The notes beneath the pieces were generated by a model. It was not told the origin of the DNA. It made no database searches and saw only the letters and a list, made by a program, of their open reading frames with translations. Shown one piece after another: positions 49,714 through 61,900 of a DNA stretch of 64,000 bases (position 1 is its first letter; the number at the start of each line of letters is the position of its first letter). Source of the DNA: Isoetes taiwanensis (Eukaryota > Streptophyta > Lycopodiopsida > Isoetales > Isoetaceae); the NCBI GenBank assembly GCA_021234155.1, contig JAJEKV010000012.1:6825789-6889788 (forward strand), given 5' to 3'. Position numbers and translations under genes: made by a program.

Positions 49714-50498
49714 TGTTGGAGTTCATGTCATAATTTGAGTTGAAGATGCTCAAGACAGTTATATATTGCTGAGACAGATGGAAATTTCTGATATTAAGTC
49801 ATTTACAATTAAGTTCTGATAATGGAGATCGAGTACCTAGAGTATTTATGCAGAAGAACAAATTTGAAGAACAGTGTAAGCAGAGAAGTCCATCTAGTTC
49901 AAGTTTAAGGAGTTAAGAATGGGATCAATGTTACATACATTAGGTTATTAACTTGACATAGGTATGAAATATTAAACTAATGGTTAAATCATTGAAGCAA
50001 GATACGGGAATATTCGAATGAGCTCGTCGAGATCCTTGGAGCCAATTGCAGTTCAAACAGCTCGGTCCAATATTATGAAGGCATGAAGATCAGATGGATT
50101 CGGTAACCTGCAAGCGGTCTGGCTTGACCGCCGGACTGCAAAAATAAATGAACGAGCAATGCAGATGTTTGTGCATTGGAAATTACTAAGTGTGATCCGG
50201 AGAACAGGTATGCATTATCTGGTTATAAGTTGAATGACCTATTCGATGCTACAGTGTTTTCATCGATCTCATATGAACAGTGCCACTATGATTATTTCCA
50301 ATGGTTTTTGAATACATGTAATAATGGTAATGTGAAGGAGATGTTTACTTAATGATTATACCATTGACATAAGGTGTGGTTTTAGAATTGAAATGACTTA
50401 TGCTATTAGATCAATTTGATTCTTCATTTGTTGTTATTATCAATTAGGCAAAGTCATTAAGTTGTGAAATTTGTTCTATCCTCTGATAATTTCTAACA
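49714..50498 (+). repeat. 3' LTR of the copia element, 785 bp
   Basis: It begins TGTTGGAGTTCATG and ends TTTCTAACA, with TG...CA ends. The last 437 bases match the truncated 5' LTR. Confidence 0.92.
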
Positions 50499-51030
50499 TT
50501 AATGAAACTTGAAAAAGAGAGAACAACCATGCTCATACCTGTCTGAGGTGATCACAAAGCAATATTTAATGGTCTCAAATTCACGCTTCCATACTGGACA
50601 CTGATCTGATATTCGAGGGTTAAACTTGTGAACAAGCACATTAACCCAAAGACATCGATGAAGAATCTGCCACCAAAGAACTGCCATTTTAGGATGAAAT
50701 AGCTTACATCTGCTGCCATTGAAGAGGAAGGAGTTGAAGGGGCCACTTATTAGAAGGAGGAAGGAAGGAAGGAAGGAAGGTACTTTTATCGTCCACGGAG
50801 ACCAATCGGTCTATGGGACCCAATACAAAAACGCAGCAAGCGGATTACTGCCCGGATTAAAAAACCCCCGCCCCGAAGGGTTTTCGAGGAAGAATACAAT
50901 ATTAAGCAATAACTTATACATAGAGTTCACGAGTTTGCACTCCTTAACCTCCTCATGACAAACCCATGTCAAAAATTCTTCTTGGTTTCGCATAATAGGT
51001 TGTAGATAGTCAACAACCTTTTGCCAAAGA
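50499..51030 (-). mobile_element. Older LINE fragment, 3' part with RT zinc-binding region
   Basis: On the minus strand, KMAVLWWQILHRCLWVN then FNPRISDQCPVWKREFET and IKYCF match the reverse-transcriptase zinc-binding (zf-RVT) domain found after the RT of plant LINEs. The upstream part of the same reading continues across the younger LINE at 58604-58880. A further stretch (50756-50880) interrupts it, including an AAGG microsatellite. Confidence 0.7.
50756..50780. repeat. AAGG microsatellite
   Basis: About six tandem AAGG units lie within the older LINE fragment. Confidence 0.9.
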
Positions 51031-51043
51031 GCTCTATCCCATT
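51031..51043. repeat. Target-site duplication of the full-length LINE, 3' copy
   Basis: GCTCTATCCCATT recurs exactly at 58591-58603 on the other side of the element. Confidence 0.9.
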
Positions 51044-51559
51044 TTTTTTATTATTTTTTTTTTTTGAAGGTAAGAGTTGGTTTTATCATTAATTATGAAA
51101 TCTCAGAGTACATAGCAAAAATATGCTTTTAGAAGAAGCATATCAAAATATAGTGAAGTGTAGCAGTTGATAATAGAGTGTAAACAGAGCGCAAAATGAA
51201 GTCTTCAGATTAAGGAGGAAGAACGATCAGCAACCACCCTTGGTAGAATGAAATAGCAGTAGGTAAACAGCAGAACACAATTCCGGAGCAGAACCGATTC
51301 CAACGAGCAAATTGCAAACCTGCCAAAATCCACCAAAAGAGTAAACCAGAACTAAATAAAATAAAAGCCGGTATATGCTTCTTGGCTTAAAGGACAAATG
51401 GGCCGGGGATTTGGCCCATTGATCCGAGAAGTAGGAATTGAAGTAGGCATTGAAGGCATCTGTGGAGCCAAAGAGATATTGGGCAAGGGGCCAATTATTT
51501 TGATAGCAGAGTCGAAACAAATCCTTATCCACCAGAAGAAGTAACAGTGACCCATATAG

Positions 51560-54500
51560 ATCTGCCATTAATTTGTGACTATAGTACCATTGACTTGATC
51601 CCGAGATGTCCGAATGAAGGGAGAGCTTGTGGTATCAAACTTGTTGTTTCCTTCTCCCCGTAAGAAACTAAGATACTCATATTCTTCCCATTTCCTGTCA
51701 AAATTAGCTCCAAATTTCTTTTTATGTGCTGTAGCAATAGTCTCAAAATCAAACTGAAAGTGCATTTTTAACCAGAAGATGGACACACTTTTTTTACCAT
51801 ATAACACCCTATTCCTTGCTTTCCAAATGTTCCATAGAGCAATTTTAATGATTGTATTATCAAATTTATTATCCTGATTCATAAGGGACATAAGATCCTC
51901 ATTGATTTCAATCATAAATTTATCGAGAAACCAAGACCGAAAAACCATTTAGGGAGCTCTGAGAAGAAAATATGGGACATATCTTGGGGCTGTTACAAGC
52001 TAAAGGGCACATAGCGAGAAATATTAGGGTATCTCCCGGACATAGAGACCAGATTGTTTTAGACCGCCATTAGCAATAAGCCAAATGAAATATGAGACCT
52101 TAGGAGGGCAATAAGAATGCCAAACATTATGAAATAAACTTTTGAGCTGATCATAAGTAATGGACCATTTCAACATAGCTTTACATCCCTCATTGTTGGA
52201 AGTCATTGCATTGTAAACATTTTTTGACTTTGTAATCCCCTTTGTCATTTACTCTCCATCCTCTTTCCAATTGGATGACTAAATTTGAGAGGAAGGGTTT
52301 GATGAAAAATAAATTTTCTTATCGAAAGAGGTGCCTCCGATAATACCCTTCAATCTAGTCCAAGAAATGACTCTACCACATATAAACATGTCTACGATAT
52401 AGACTAAACCAGCTTCATTCCATTTCTTATAAATTCAGGATGCTTGATAGCAAGAAACGGGGAGAGTTACGCTTTCGATCATGATGGGATTCCAAAAGAT
52501 TGGAACATCGAGTGAAGCTCCTCTCTTTTTAATGAAATGAAAATTAGGAGAGACATTCCAGGCCTTGATGAGATTGTGCATAAGAGGGAGATGTTGGAAC
52601 TGGCTTCAGTTGATTGAAAGCGAGAATGAGGGAAGCGGATGATGAATAGAGGATGACCACAAGGGTGACTTAAAGATATCCAATACGATAAAGATATAAG
52701 CGGAGATTGATTCCCATGAATAGCTTTCCAAATGAGTTTACCATGAGATTGAGCTTGAATAAAAGGTTCTTGCAACCTAAACCTCCGAGACTTTAGGCTT
52801 ACATATGGAATTCCATTAACCAAATGACTTCCCTTCCAAATGAAATTTCTGATTACCTTTTCAAGCTCCGTGTAGACATATTTAGGAGCAACTAGAGCTG
52901 GGAAAAGTAAACATGAGAACTGGCAAAACGGCATTTGCAATGATAGATCTACCCCGCAAGAGAGATAATTCCCATAATTGTTCGATTTCTTTTTTATTCT
53001 CGAAATAATAGGATCCCGTAGGCCTTTGATGCTATGATTCAAAGCTATAGGCAACCCTGATAATTTGGTTGCCCGATTAGAAGGAAGGACATTAATGCCG
53101 CCAAGAACTGGAATATTGAGGTCACCAATGATCATACTTTTACACAAATTCAATTGGATACCGTAGGCGTGAAGAGAATTGCCTTAAGATCTTAAGAAAA
53201 AGATTAATATTTTGGAGATCAAAGATCAAGGAAGAAAAGGTATCATCGGCATATTGAAGAATGGAAATACTATCATCAGAATTTGGGAGATTTAAACCTT
53301 TCAAGCTGGCAAGTATTCGATAATGAAGAGTGACCCTAGTTAAGAGTTCAGCAGCCACAAGGAAAAGATAGGGGGCAAGAGGACATCCTTGCCTAACTCC
53401 ACAAGAGAGAGGAAAGAAGCCGGAAGGGACACCATTGATGAGGACAAGCGATAATTGGATCTAGAGTTTAAACCATGAATAAGATTCATGAGCTTAGGAT
53501 GGAAGCCCAATTTAGACATGGCAAAATCCAGAAAATCCCATCTCACAGAATCAAAGGCTCTTTTAAAATCCAGCTTGAGAAGAATACAATTTTGGTTCGA
53601 AATTCTGTTCCAATGCAGACCTTCCATAGCAGCCACATAATTATCCAAGATATATCTATTTGGAAGGAATGCTGATTGATTTTGGCTAATATTTCTCTGA
53701 AGGAAGCTTTTGATTCTCATAGCAATAATCTTAGCACATAGCTTGTAGGTGGTGTTGGTGAGGGAGATGGGCCTCCAGTCCTGAAACTTAGAAGGATGAT
53801 CAACTTTAGGAATGAGAGAGATAAATCCACTGGAAATTGAAGGATGCAAATGATTGTCATTCCAGAAGGCATGAACAAGGAAGATAACATCAGTTTTGAG
53901 AATATCCCAAAACTTGATGTAAAATTCAGCAGGGAGGCCATCCGGCCCAGGAGATTTGCCTTTGGTAAAGGAGTTTAGAATCTCATAGATCTCAATGTGA
54001 GATGGAATGGCAATGAGAGCTTCATCCATGATTTCCCTAGGAGCAGGAAGAATAGAGTCCACAATGGAATTAAACTCTTTGGCTTCTGAGGCCATGTTGG
54101 GGTCTATTGGCTTATCACTAAAGATATCCATATATCTGCTCTTGAAAAAATTAGCAATTTCAGAATGAGAACTGTAATTGTTACCTTGATCATCACTAGT
54201 TTCAGCAATGGAGTTTCTAAGAACCCTACTCTTTGCAACCCCTGAAGAAGAATTTAGAGGAGCCGAGTCCATATCATTAGCATATTTGATTTTACATCTA
54301 ATCACGATCCCTTAGCTTCCATCTCCTCAATATTCTTAATTCTTCTCTCTAAAATATCTTCACCAACATGGAGATTGTAGTTAGATGGATCATTCTGAAG
54401 AAGAGACCTAATATCCTTCATATACACTAGGAGCTGGTTTTTTTCCTTGGTTCTCTCCTCTTTGATAACTTTGGACCAGTTTTTAATCCACCCCTTGATT

Positions 54501-55405
54501 TGCTTGATCTTAGAGTAGAAACATTTCATAGAGGGCAATTGACTACCATCAACCACATTAGAATTATTGGAAAGAGTCTCATAAAAGGATCTCGAATCGA
54601 GAGCGAAATTTCTCATTCTCTAGCAATGAGGAATTGAACTTGTAGGGCGTGCTCCCTTCTCTTTTGATGCTTGGTGATATGAGAGGTATGAAGGAACTGG
54701 GGCTGATGGTCAGAGATGGAAGTACCCTCATCACTTGTAACATAACTATTATCCCAGAAGGATGTAGAAGGATTGGAGACATAAAATCTGTCTAGGGTGC
54801 GTAAAACTCTTGCTTTATCCTTTTGTTTATTTGACCAAGTGTAGGTGGCGTGGGGATGGAATATAGACCAGATCGTTATCGACAATAAGAGTATCCCAGT
54901 TCTCCCTTTACATTTCGGACATATTGATTTTATTTCCCAATTTGAGGTCCCAAGATGGAGTATTGTTAAAGTCACCGGCAATAATCCAATTCTCAAGAGA
55001 TTGAGCACTTTCGACCAAGAGTTAATTTCAGACGGATTGGCTCCCTATCTTTTGGAGAGGTGGGAGCATAGACATTGATAATACCAAATGAATTAGCAAC
55101 CGAGCAGGTCAAGGCTTGCCAAGCTCTTAAGGGACTGTTATAGAAGGAGGAGTGATTGATATCTTTCTTCCAGATAATGGCCATTCCACCACTTGCTCGG
55201 ATGAGCTGATCCAAGTAGAGGTAGAATTAGGATAAATCCACTCCCTAAATTACTACATTCAAAAGAGGGAAGTTTAAGTTCTTGAAGGATAATGATATCT
55301 GCATTATATTGCCTAATTTGGGCAATGGCTCTTCTTCTTTTCAGAGGGCCTTTAATTCCCCTGAGATTCCAGGAAAGTATCTTCATATCACTGGGAGAGG
55401 GGAGA
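51560..55405 (-). pseudogene. LINE ORF2: APE endonuclease and reverse transcriptase, broken
   Basis: It starts at MKILSWNLRGIKGPLKRRR (55405), the usual plant L1 endonuclease start. DIIILQELK carries the metal-binding Glu block, GIINVYAPTSP follows, and AGDFNNTPSWD and SDHQP appear in neighbouring frames. Reverse transcriptase (54305 onward) shows KSPGPDGLPAEFY, FISLIPKVDHP, DWRPISLTN, QSAFLPNRYILDN and LKLDFKRAFDSV. YADDT lies near 53250 after a frameshift. The thumb and a weak zinc-binding region (52250-52024) follow. At least five frame changes interrupt it. Confidence 0.9.
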
Positions 55406-56155
55406 GAAAATAAGAAAGAAGAATCTAGAGCCCCGGTCTTTTCCGGATTTCCTTTTACTTCTAGTATTCTCGGGCGGAGTTTTATTGAAGCCGACAAAAC
55501 CACATCATGACTAGTCCTATCCTTTCCACGTGGGTTTTTAAAAAGGTTGGGACTTCCCCTGCAGAGGGTCGATACTAAGACTTTCATTTAAGAATTCTTC
55601 TTTGTCCCAGTTTTCCTTATCACTACCATATCCCTCACTATCAGAATAATCAGAACAACCCCCTGGATAGAAATGAAACATAGAATTTTTATAATTGTTT
55701 AAAGGAACAGAATTAAGAACTTGCCTGGATGTTGCTTTCCCTTGAAGCTCCATGTTTAGAATATCCTCGAGTATCGAACAATCTCGGGATCAGCCTACGA
55801 GTCAATATCCATCCTAACTTCTTTTGAATCAGAAGAATGTGAGCTATGATTTTGCAGAGAGGCCATCTGTTCAATAAACTTATTGGGTGTATGCAAAGGA
55901 TTGCAAGGACATTCAATCATTTGGAAGTCCAAATCAATTAAGGAAGGCAATTCAACAGTGTTTGTGTCAACTGGGTGGATATGGATAGCTGAAGAGTCTT
56001 TTAAGGGTATAGATGAGAGACAAATTTGAGGAGAAGCACATACCTTACTTTTATTTAATTCAGGATCTAGATTACTATTAAGGTCAGATAATACCTGAAA
56101 AGGATTTGGAGAGTTGATCTTTAGGTTGTCTTGTCATTGCATCTTGATATTTGAG

Positions 56156-57640
56156 TCAAGTCTTGATGGTTTGACTTGAATTGCTAGCTGGATGAGAGTC
56201 CTTTTCCAGTTCATTTGGTTTGTTGATGCTTTGTTGTTTCAAGCTTGCTGGCAAGGAGATTTTCAGTTGTGAATTCACCTGACTTGAATTCAGTTGGAGC
56301 TTAGCTTTGTCTCGAGATTTCATATCTAATGACCCACTCTTACTCTTATTGACTGGGAAATCCATAAGATTATATGAACATTGAGCTTTCCCTTTAGCTT
56401 CTTTAATTATTTCACTCAGAGTGAAATTTAGCTTGTCTGTAGCACAGGTAACTTTCGGACACATTCCCTTTTACTAGCAGCTTAGGTTCACCCATAGATA
56501 GAGGCATATTGTATTTTGTTATGTGTGCTGTTTCACACATTTTATCTCTATCTCTTTCTTCATCTCTAGCTGCCTTATTTCTCTGTATTCTCTTATAGCT
56601 ACCATTTACTTTAGTCCATTTGAATCTATCACTTTCTGGCAGCTTCTGGAATTGTGAATTCTTACTAGAATTCCCCTTTGTAGCAGTGATTATATCAGGC
56701 TGATCCTCTTGCTTTTCTTCAGGATCCTGTTGAGTGAAAACCTTGTTTGGAGGTTGGATTTCTTGAGTCTGTGCCCCATGCTGGAGCCTGTCAATCTGAG
56801 GGTCCACAGTTGAAGTTTTGCAATCAGAATACCAGAAATGCCTTTGAAAGCATTTCTGACATGTAGAGGGCAGACCTGACCATCTAAGGTTTAATTGAGA
56901 TTCACAACCAAAGGCATCTATGAAAGGTATGGAAAGGGGGATATCTTTGGAGAGGTCAAGCCGAACAAAGCTTCTGGGAGGTTTGGCAGGGGAATATTCA
57001 GTAGATATATAAGTTCCAACAGAATTGAACAAAAGCTTGAAGCACTCTGCATCCCAATAAATAGGATTGAGCCCAAAAAGAGATGTAGAGGCAATGCAAA
57101 GATTATTCATTTGGTCAATATCAAGCTTAGGGAGCCATTTGAGAAAGGACAACTGAGAAGTATCAAAGGTCATAGGCCCGTAGTTGAGAAAGAAATTTGC
57201 TAATCTGGAATTCCCACATTCAAGCATGATGTAGGGGTAATTGAGCCAATAGATAGCCTGAATTAGGATCCCTTTGTTGAGACTGAGGAGGAAGGCCCAC
57301 AATTTTTCAAGCTTAATTCCACATTTTGAACTTTGATGATCACAAAGAGAATTTGAAAGAGCATCTATTTTAGAATGCACAAATGTAAATTCAAGGAAAT
57401 ACCGTCATAAATCTTCATTTTCCGATCTTTTAGATATGGAATTCGAGCACGCAGCTTGAGTCTTTCATCAAGTTCGCCATCATCCGAAGCGGACCTCCCA
57501 TGACCTCTTGCAACACCATATGGAATGGGAATTTGGGTAGCAGGGTTTAGGGGATGGAGAATACCCCTATGATCGGGATCAGCAGACAAATTGTCCCAAT
57601 GAGGAACATCATGAGAAATCGGATCCATAGCAAGAGGGGG
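56156..57640 (-). pseudogene. LINE ORF1 nucleic-acid-binding protein, frameshifted
   Basis: From MDPISHDVPHWDN (57640) the frame runs about 85 codons, shifts near 57380, continues for about 320 codons and shifts again near 56440. The middle part resembles the DUF4283-type domain of plant LINE/retroelement ORF1. It is followed by CQKCFQRHFWYSDC, a knuckle-like motif with C-X2-C-X3-H-X5-C spacing in place of the usual C-X2-C-X4-H-X4-C. The tail is Ser/Lys/Gln-rich. Confidence 0.75.
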
Positions 57641-58590
57641 GGAGCAATAAATTATCAAAGTTACCAAAGAGGATGGTTTCCGAGGGCTGATTTTGATATG
57701 AAATCAATTTTGGGAGAATGGCGGATCGATCGTAAAATTTGGAAGATGCCCGAAAGCGAAGAAGAGCCAAATGTTTAGGGTTTTTCGGAAAATTTGTGAC
57801 CATTGTGACAAATTCAGGGAGAAGCAACAAAAAGTTCATGCAAAAATTTTTGACAATTGAAAAGGGGAAATTAACAGAAAACAGGGGGATGAGAGACCAT
57901 TGGAATGAAACAAAATTAAACTAAGATGATCGATAAGCCTAACATGTTTGATATTTGATTGCGAGAGAGACCCACATACTATTCAAGGGAATTTAAGGAG
58001 AAATTCCTTCAAATTGAGCGGGGATCATGTGGAGAATAAACTTCAACCGAGATCAAATAATCCAACCAATTGCAATAGACTCGAATGTCCCCGGCCGGAC
58101 CAACCGCACTTTCGAACCCACAAATTCCTCTAGCCGAATTGATGATTTGAACTTCAATTCAATCTTTGCGAGGGTACAAAAGTGAATTCCAAGAAGAACA
58201 GATTGTCCGAAAAAGCCTTTGAAAAACCAAAGAGCTCCAAAGATCAGCAGCCGTGCCCTTTAAAAATCCACATGAGATTCTATCTTTCTCTCTTATAATT
58301 GTGAAAACAGAGGTTTCCATAATAAAGATCGCGTAAAGAAAGAATACAGCTTCATAAATGTATCGAGATGAGGGTCAAATTGTAGATACTGATGAGTGGA
58401 TTGCAGCTAAAGCCACCCTTCTACCAGGGCAGCAGAATGATCCACAAGAATTGAGCTTCAGATCAACAAAAATTCAAATTTTTCCCATAAGTTTTCTCAA
58501 GAAGAGGCTTGTAACAGAAAAACGGGAAAAGGACAAAAGTAGCAAGAAAAATGGCGCACGTCCCATTTTCCCGTAACCGTCGGTTCACCC

Positions 58591-58603
58591 GCTCTATCCC
58601 ATT
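58591..58603. repeat. Target-site duplication of the full-length LINE, 5' copy
   Basis: GCTCTATCCCATT matches 51031-51043 exactly. Confidence 0.9.
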
Positions 58604-58900
58604 GCCCCAACAAAAACTTTAGCTGAAATGCCTCCCATAACAACAGTTGGCCGAAGTCATACAATGTTGCAATTATTAAGATTTCTGCCATTTTCCAATG
58701 TTCTTGAGTCAATGGGTATACTGTAAAGCAAAGTCGTGCATTGTCTGCCAGGGGGATCCACCAACAAGGTGCATTCAACTGAGCAGAAGCAGCTGGACTG
58801 ATGTGAAATAATGTTTTGACTGTATGCCAGGAATCTAACAATCCTCTTAAATTTTGAGAAGCATGATGATAAGGCCGCAACTCATAAAATAGACTTAGTT
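58604..58900 (-). mobile_element. Older LINE fragment, upstream part
   Basis: The minus strand reads LRPYHHASQNLRGLLDSWH then FGQLLLWEAFQLKFLLGQWDR and breaks at the insertion point. Joined across the younger LINE, it continues LWQKVVDYLQPIM at 51030 downward. Context and the zf-RVT motif at 50600-50690 identify it as the post-RT region of an older LINE. Confidence 0.6.
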
Positions 58901-61900
58901 TCTATTAGAAGAGACACCTCGATCTACGATGATATATATGTCAATATCTTTATGTGTCTTATAAGATAGTTTTGTGGAATGTGTTTTTTTCGGCCTATAA
59001 TGAGCATATTGATTGCCATAGGATCATAGAACATGCATCAATGTCATGACGTACATGCAAATGAGATGGGACATCATATATGAACATTTTTGATGCGTGT
59101 TTTAATGCAGTGGCCTTGGTACATGTGAAAATGATTCATGCATATCTCATAGTAGAAAGACAATCATTCTGGGCGGGCGTCTTCTCACAGCAGCATCTCA
59201 CACCTTGTCCATTGCTTCCCTCTTCTTTTCCCTGCTCCTCCTTTAGTCTTTCTTCTCACTTTTCCACTTCCTTACGCGATTCTACTCTTGGATTCTCGCC
59301 ATAGAAGTACGTACTTGGTTGTTAGCAGGCGCATTGTAGCAGGTGCCATAGCAGCAGGTACAATGGAAGCTTTATTCTTCTCTTTCTATGCATGCATGTT
59401 GGTTTCGCGGTTGTTTTTCTTAGTGATCCTCGAATTTAAAAAAGGGTGTTCTACATGCTAAGCATGCATATTGGTGTTTTGAGTTTTATCGATTGAATGA
59501 ATGTAAGATGCATTTGTGAGTTGATGCTCTTGGTTTTTCATACCTTTTGCTTCGTAGTTTCATTTGATCCAGGGCTTGGAGTCCCGTCATATAGACAATC
59601 CGAGAATACAGAGTGCAGCCATGTTTTGGCGAGATCTTGGACTTGTGCAGTGACATTGCGTTTTGGTTCTAAAATAACGGTGCTTTATGCAATCGGCATG
59701 CCATGCAGAAGCCCATTTCCAGCTTTTTCATCTTTGTCTGGCATGCCAGGGCGTCTCCTTGATCAATCTTTCTTCTCCCAAGCTCTAATCTAAGAGTGGC
59801 AAATCTTTGGCTCCTTTATCGAGCTTGCGGATTTCTGACTAGTTTATCTTACTGGCGGGATTGTTATGCTGACCCAGGATGCAGGCACAGAGAGGGCTAG
59901 TGAAATTACGCAGGATATTGTGGATCACATTCTGCCTGATCAAGATCCGGATACGGCGACGGAGGTTTTGTCTAAGAACGCTGGGCATTTTGGAAGGAGC
60001 CCTTTTTTGCATCAAATGGAGAGGATTGGGCATTTCTTCGATCCGGGAAAGTCTTGCACTGGGCCTCTGTTGTCAGTACCGCATTCAGGCTTGGATTTGT
60101 AAGCCTATTCCGCTTGCATCGGCCTCATTATTTGCCACGACGTCGAGGTAACCTCTTAACTTTGCTTTGATTTTAATACATTGTTCTGGTAGTTTCCTGT
60201 TTTCCTCCATTTTGCTAAGAGATTCCTTTATCTCGATCTTCTGCTGAAATTTTACCAGCATCAACCAACCAAGTCAGTTTTCCGACTTCAGAGCCTATCC
60301 TCGACTCCTTTTTGTCGCCCCTATTCTGCTGCCCTCTACTTTGTCGCTCAGCCTTTTTCTAGCTTGTAGATTGGCTTCCCTTGTCCGCCACTTCTCTGCT
60401 CTATGATTCTTGCATCAGGGGGCATCGATGCCGAATTTCTTACTTCCAATTTCCTTTCATGCGCAAGCTTACACCAATGCCATGGATGCCGATTTGCTTC
60501 CACGCTTCCGCTTATACAGAAACTCACACCGAGGGGATCGGCCTGTCTTATTCTGCCCTTTGTGGGAGGGATACATTCGCCTGGTATCCCTCCTAGATCT
60601 GTATTATTATTATTTTTAACCTTGCTTCTGGGCTATGCCATATTTATGTTGTTTCTGGGTATTGTATCTCCTTTCGGCCTTTCCTAAGTTGTGATAGTCT
60701 TATGCAGGTCCATCTAGTGTGCCATCTCATTGTTTAAGATATGATATTGCTACTGGACTGGTGGATGTCATCTCATTGTTTCAATTATTGCTAATTGACT
60801 TGGGTAGATGTCTATCAATTGGGTGCATTTGTTGGCTTGCCCTTGGGCTAGGGGTTAGTCTCGGGTTTCAGGAGTTTGCAACGTATTCTATATGTCGGGG
60901 TTTTTGCTTAAGGGTTATGTAGACAGTTTTTTGTTCGATCATTTTCTACATCAAAGTCCTGTTGTAGCATTTCTTACAACTATCGTTTTGCATAGGGTTG
61001 TTCTTGTGCATGACACCAGGCAATTTCTTCTCGTTTCTAGGAATCCATAGAGTGATTGCCTCGTTATTTGTGCTTCTAGCGTTATTTGGAATTTTCGGAG
61101 TGTATTTACTCTTAATGTATGGGGTGCTTTGGCATGGTTTTCAATTAGTAATTTGCAGTGTGTTTTCTATACGATGTCTTTTTGCAAGTATAAATTGTTT
61201 TTGACTTACACAGTGCCTTCGGTCATTTGTGGCATGCTAATCCGGGAGATGGTATACTTGATTTCTTATCTGGTGTTTGCTCATATTAGCCTAATTTGGT
61301 CCTAATATTAATCTTTGAATAATTACTTTCATTGTGATCTCAGTTGTTGCTCTTATACTTTACGTCTCGTTGGATACTTACGCACATTCGCTCTTTTACA
61401 CGTTGTTTTGCATGCTCATTCACATATTTCTATGGGTTTCTTCGCTTGGATCAATACATCAAGTTTATTTTAGACCAAATTTCTTATATGCATGTCATCG
61501 ATATCAATTTTTGCATCTGGACTTATGCGTGGTTTTACATTCGGTGGGAATTTAATTGCAGTTTACCTTATGATCATACATCATTTGGGTTTGATCCTTG
61601 GGTTTGGATATGAGGTATATTTGCTGATTATAAACTTGGCAGAAGGTTTGGTTCAAGGTGGACTTCCAGGGTTGGGCGTTCTCGTTTCAGAATTCTCGGA
61701 TCATCAATGTAGACAAGTATTTGTTGAGACATTTTTCTAGCGGAAGTTCCTTTGTGGCCTTTTAAAATCTCATTTTTATTAGGTCCATAGGGGGATGTTC
61801 TCCTCTTGTTTCCATGATTCCATCACGTCATTCCATCAACTATAGTACATTACATACCTTATTTTGTTATCTCCTCCTTCGTCCAGGCTCTTGCCGTAGG

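Larger units (their letters stand above)
45025..50498 (+). mobile_element. Ty1/copia retrotransposon, 5' LTR truncated
   Basis: This is a complete copia interior between a partial 5' LTR (45025-45467) and a full 3' LTR (49714-50498), with primer site and polypurine tract in place. Order is Gag, protease, integrase, reverse transcriptase, RNase H, as in copia. The polyprotein is broken by several stops and frameshifts. The aligned LTR halves differ by about 10 substitutions and one 6-base indel over about 440 bases (my count by eye), so insertion is moderately recent. The 3' end abuts an older LINE fragment. Confidence 0.93.
51044..58590 (-). mobile_element. Full-length L1-type LINE, 7.5 kb
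   Basis: It is bounded by 13-bp target duplications (51031-51043 and 58591-58603). It ends in an A-rich tail on the minus strand (T run at 51044-51063 on the + strand). It contains ORF1, an endonuclease, reverse transcriptase and a 3' region in the order typical of plant L1 elements. The reading frames are broken by frameshifts, so it is inactive, but both ends survive. It inserted into an older LINE of similar type and the same orientation. Confidence 0.92.

Noticed and set aside
59866-60102. + strand frame beginning MLTQDAGTERASEITQ
   Set aside because: Reads somewhat protein-like but has no known motif, and competing frames in the same interval are equally open.
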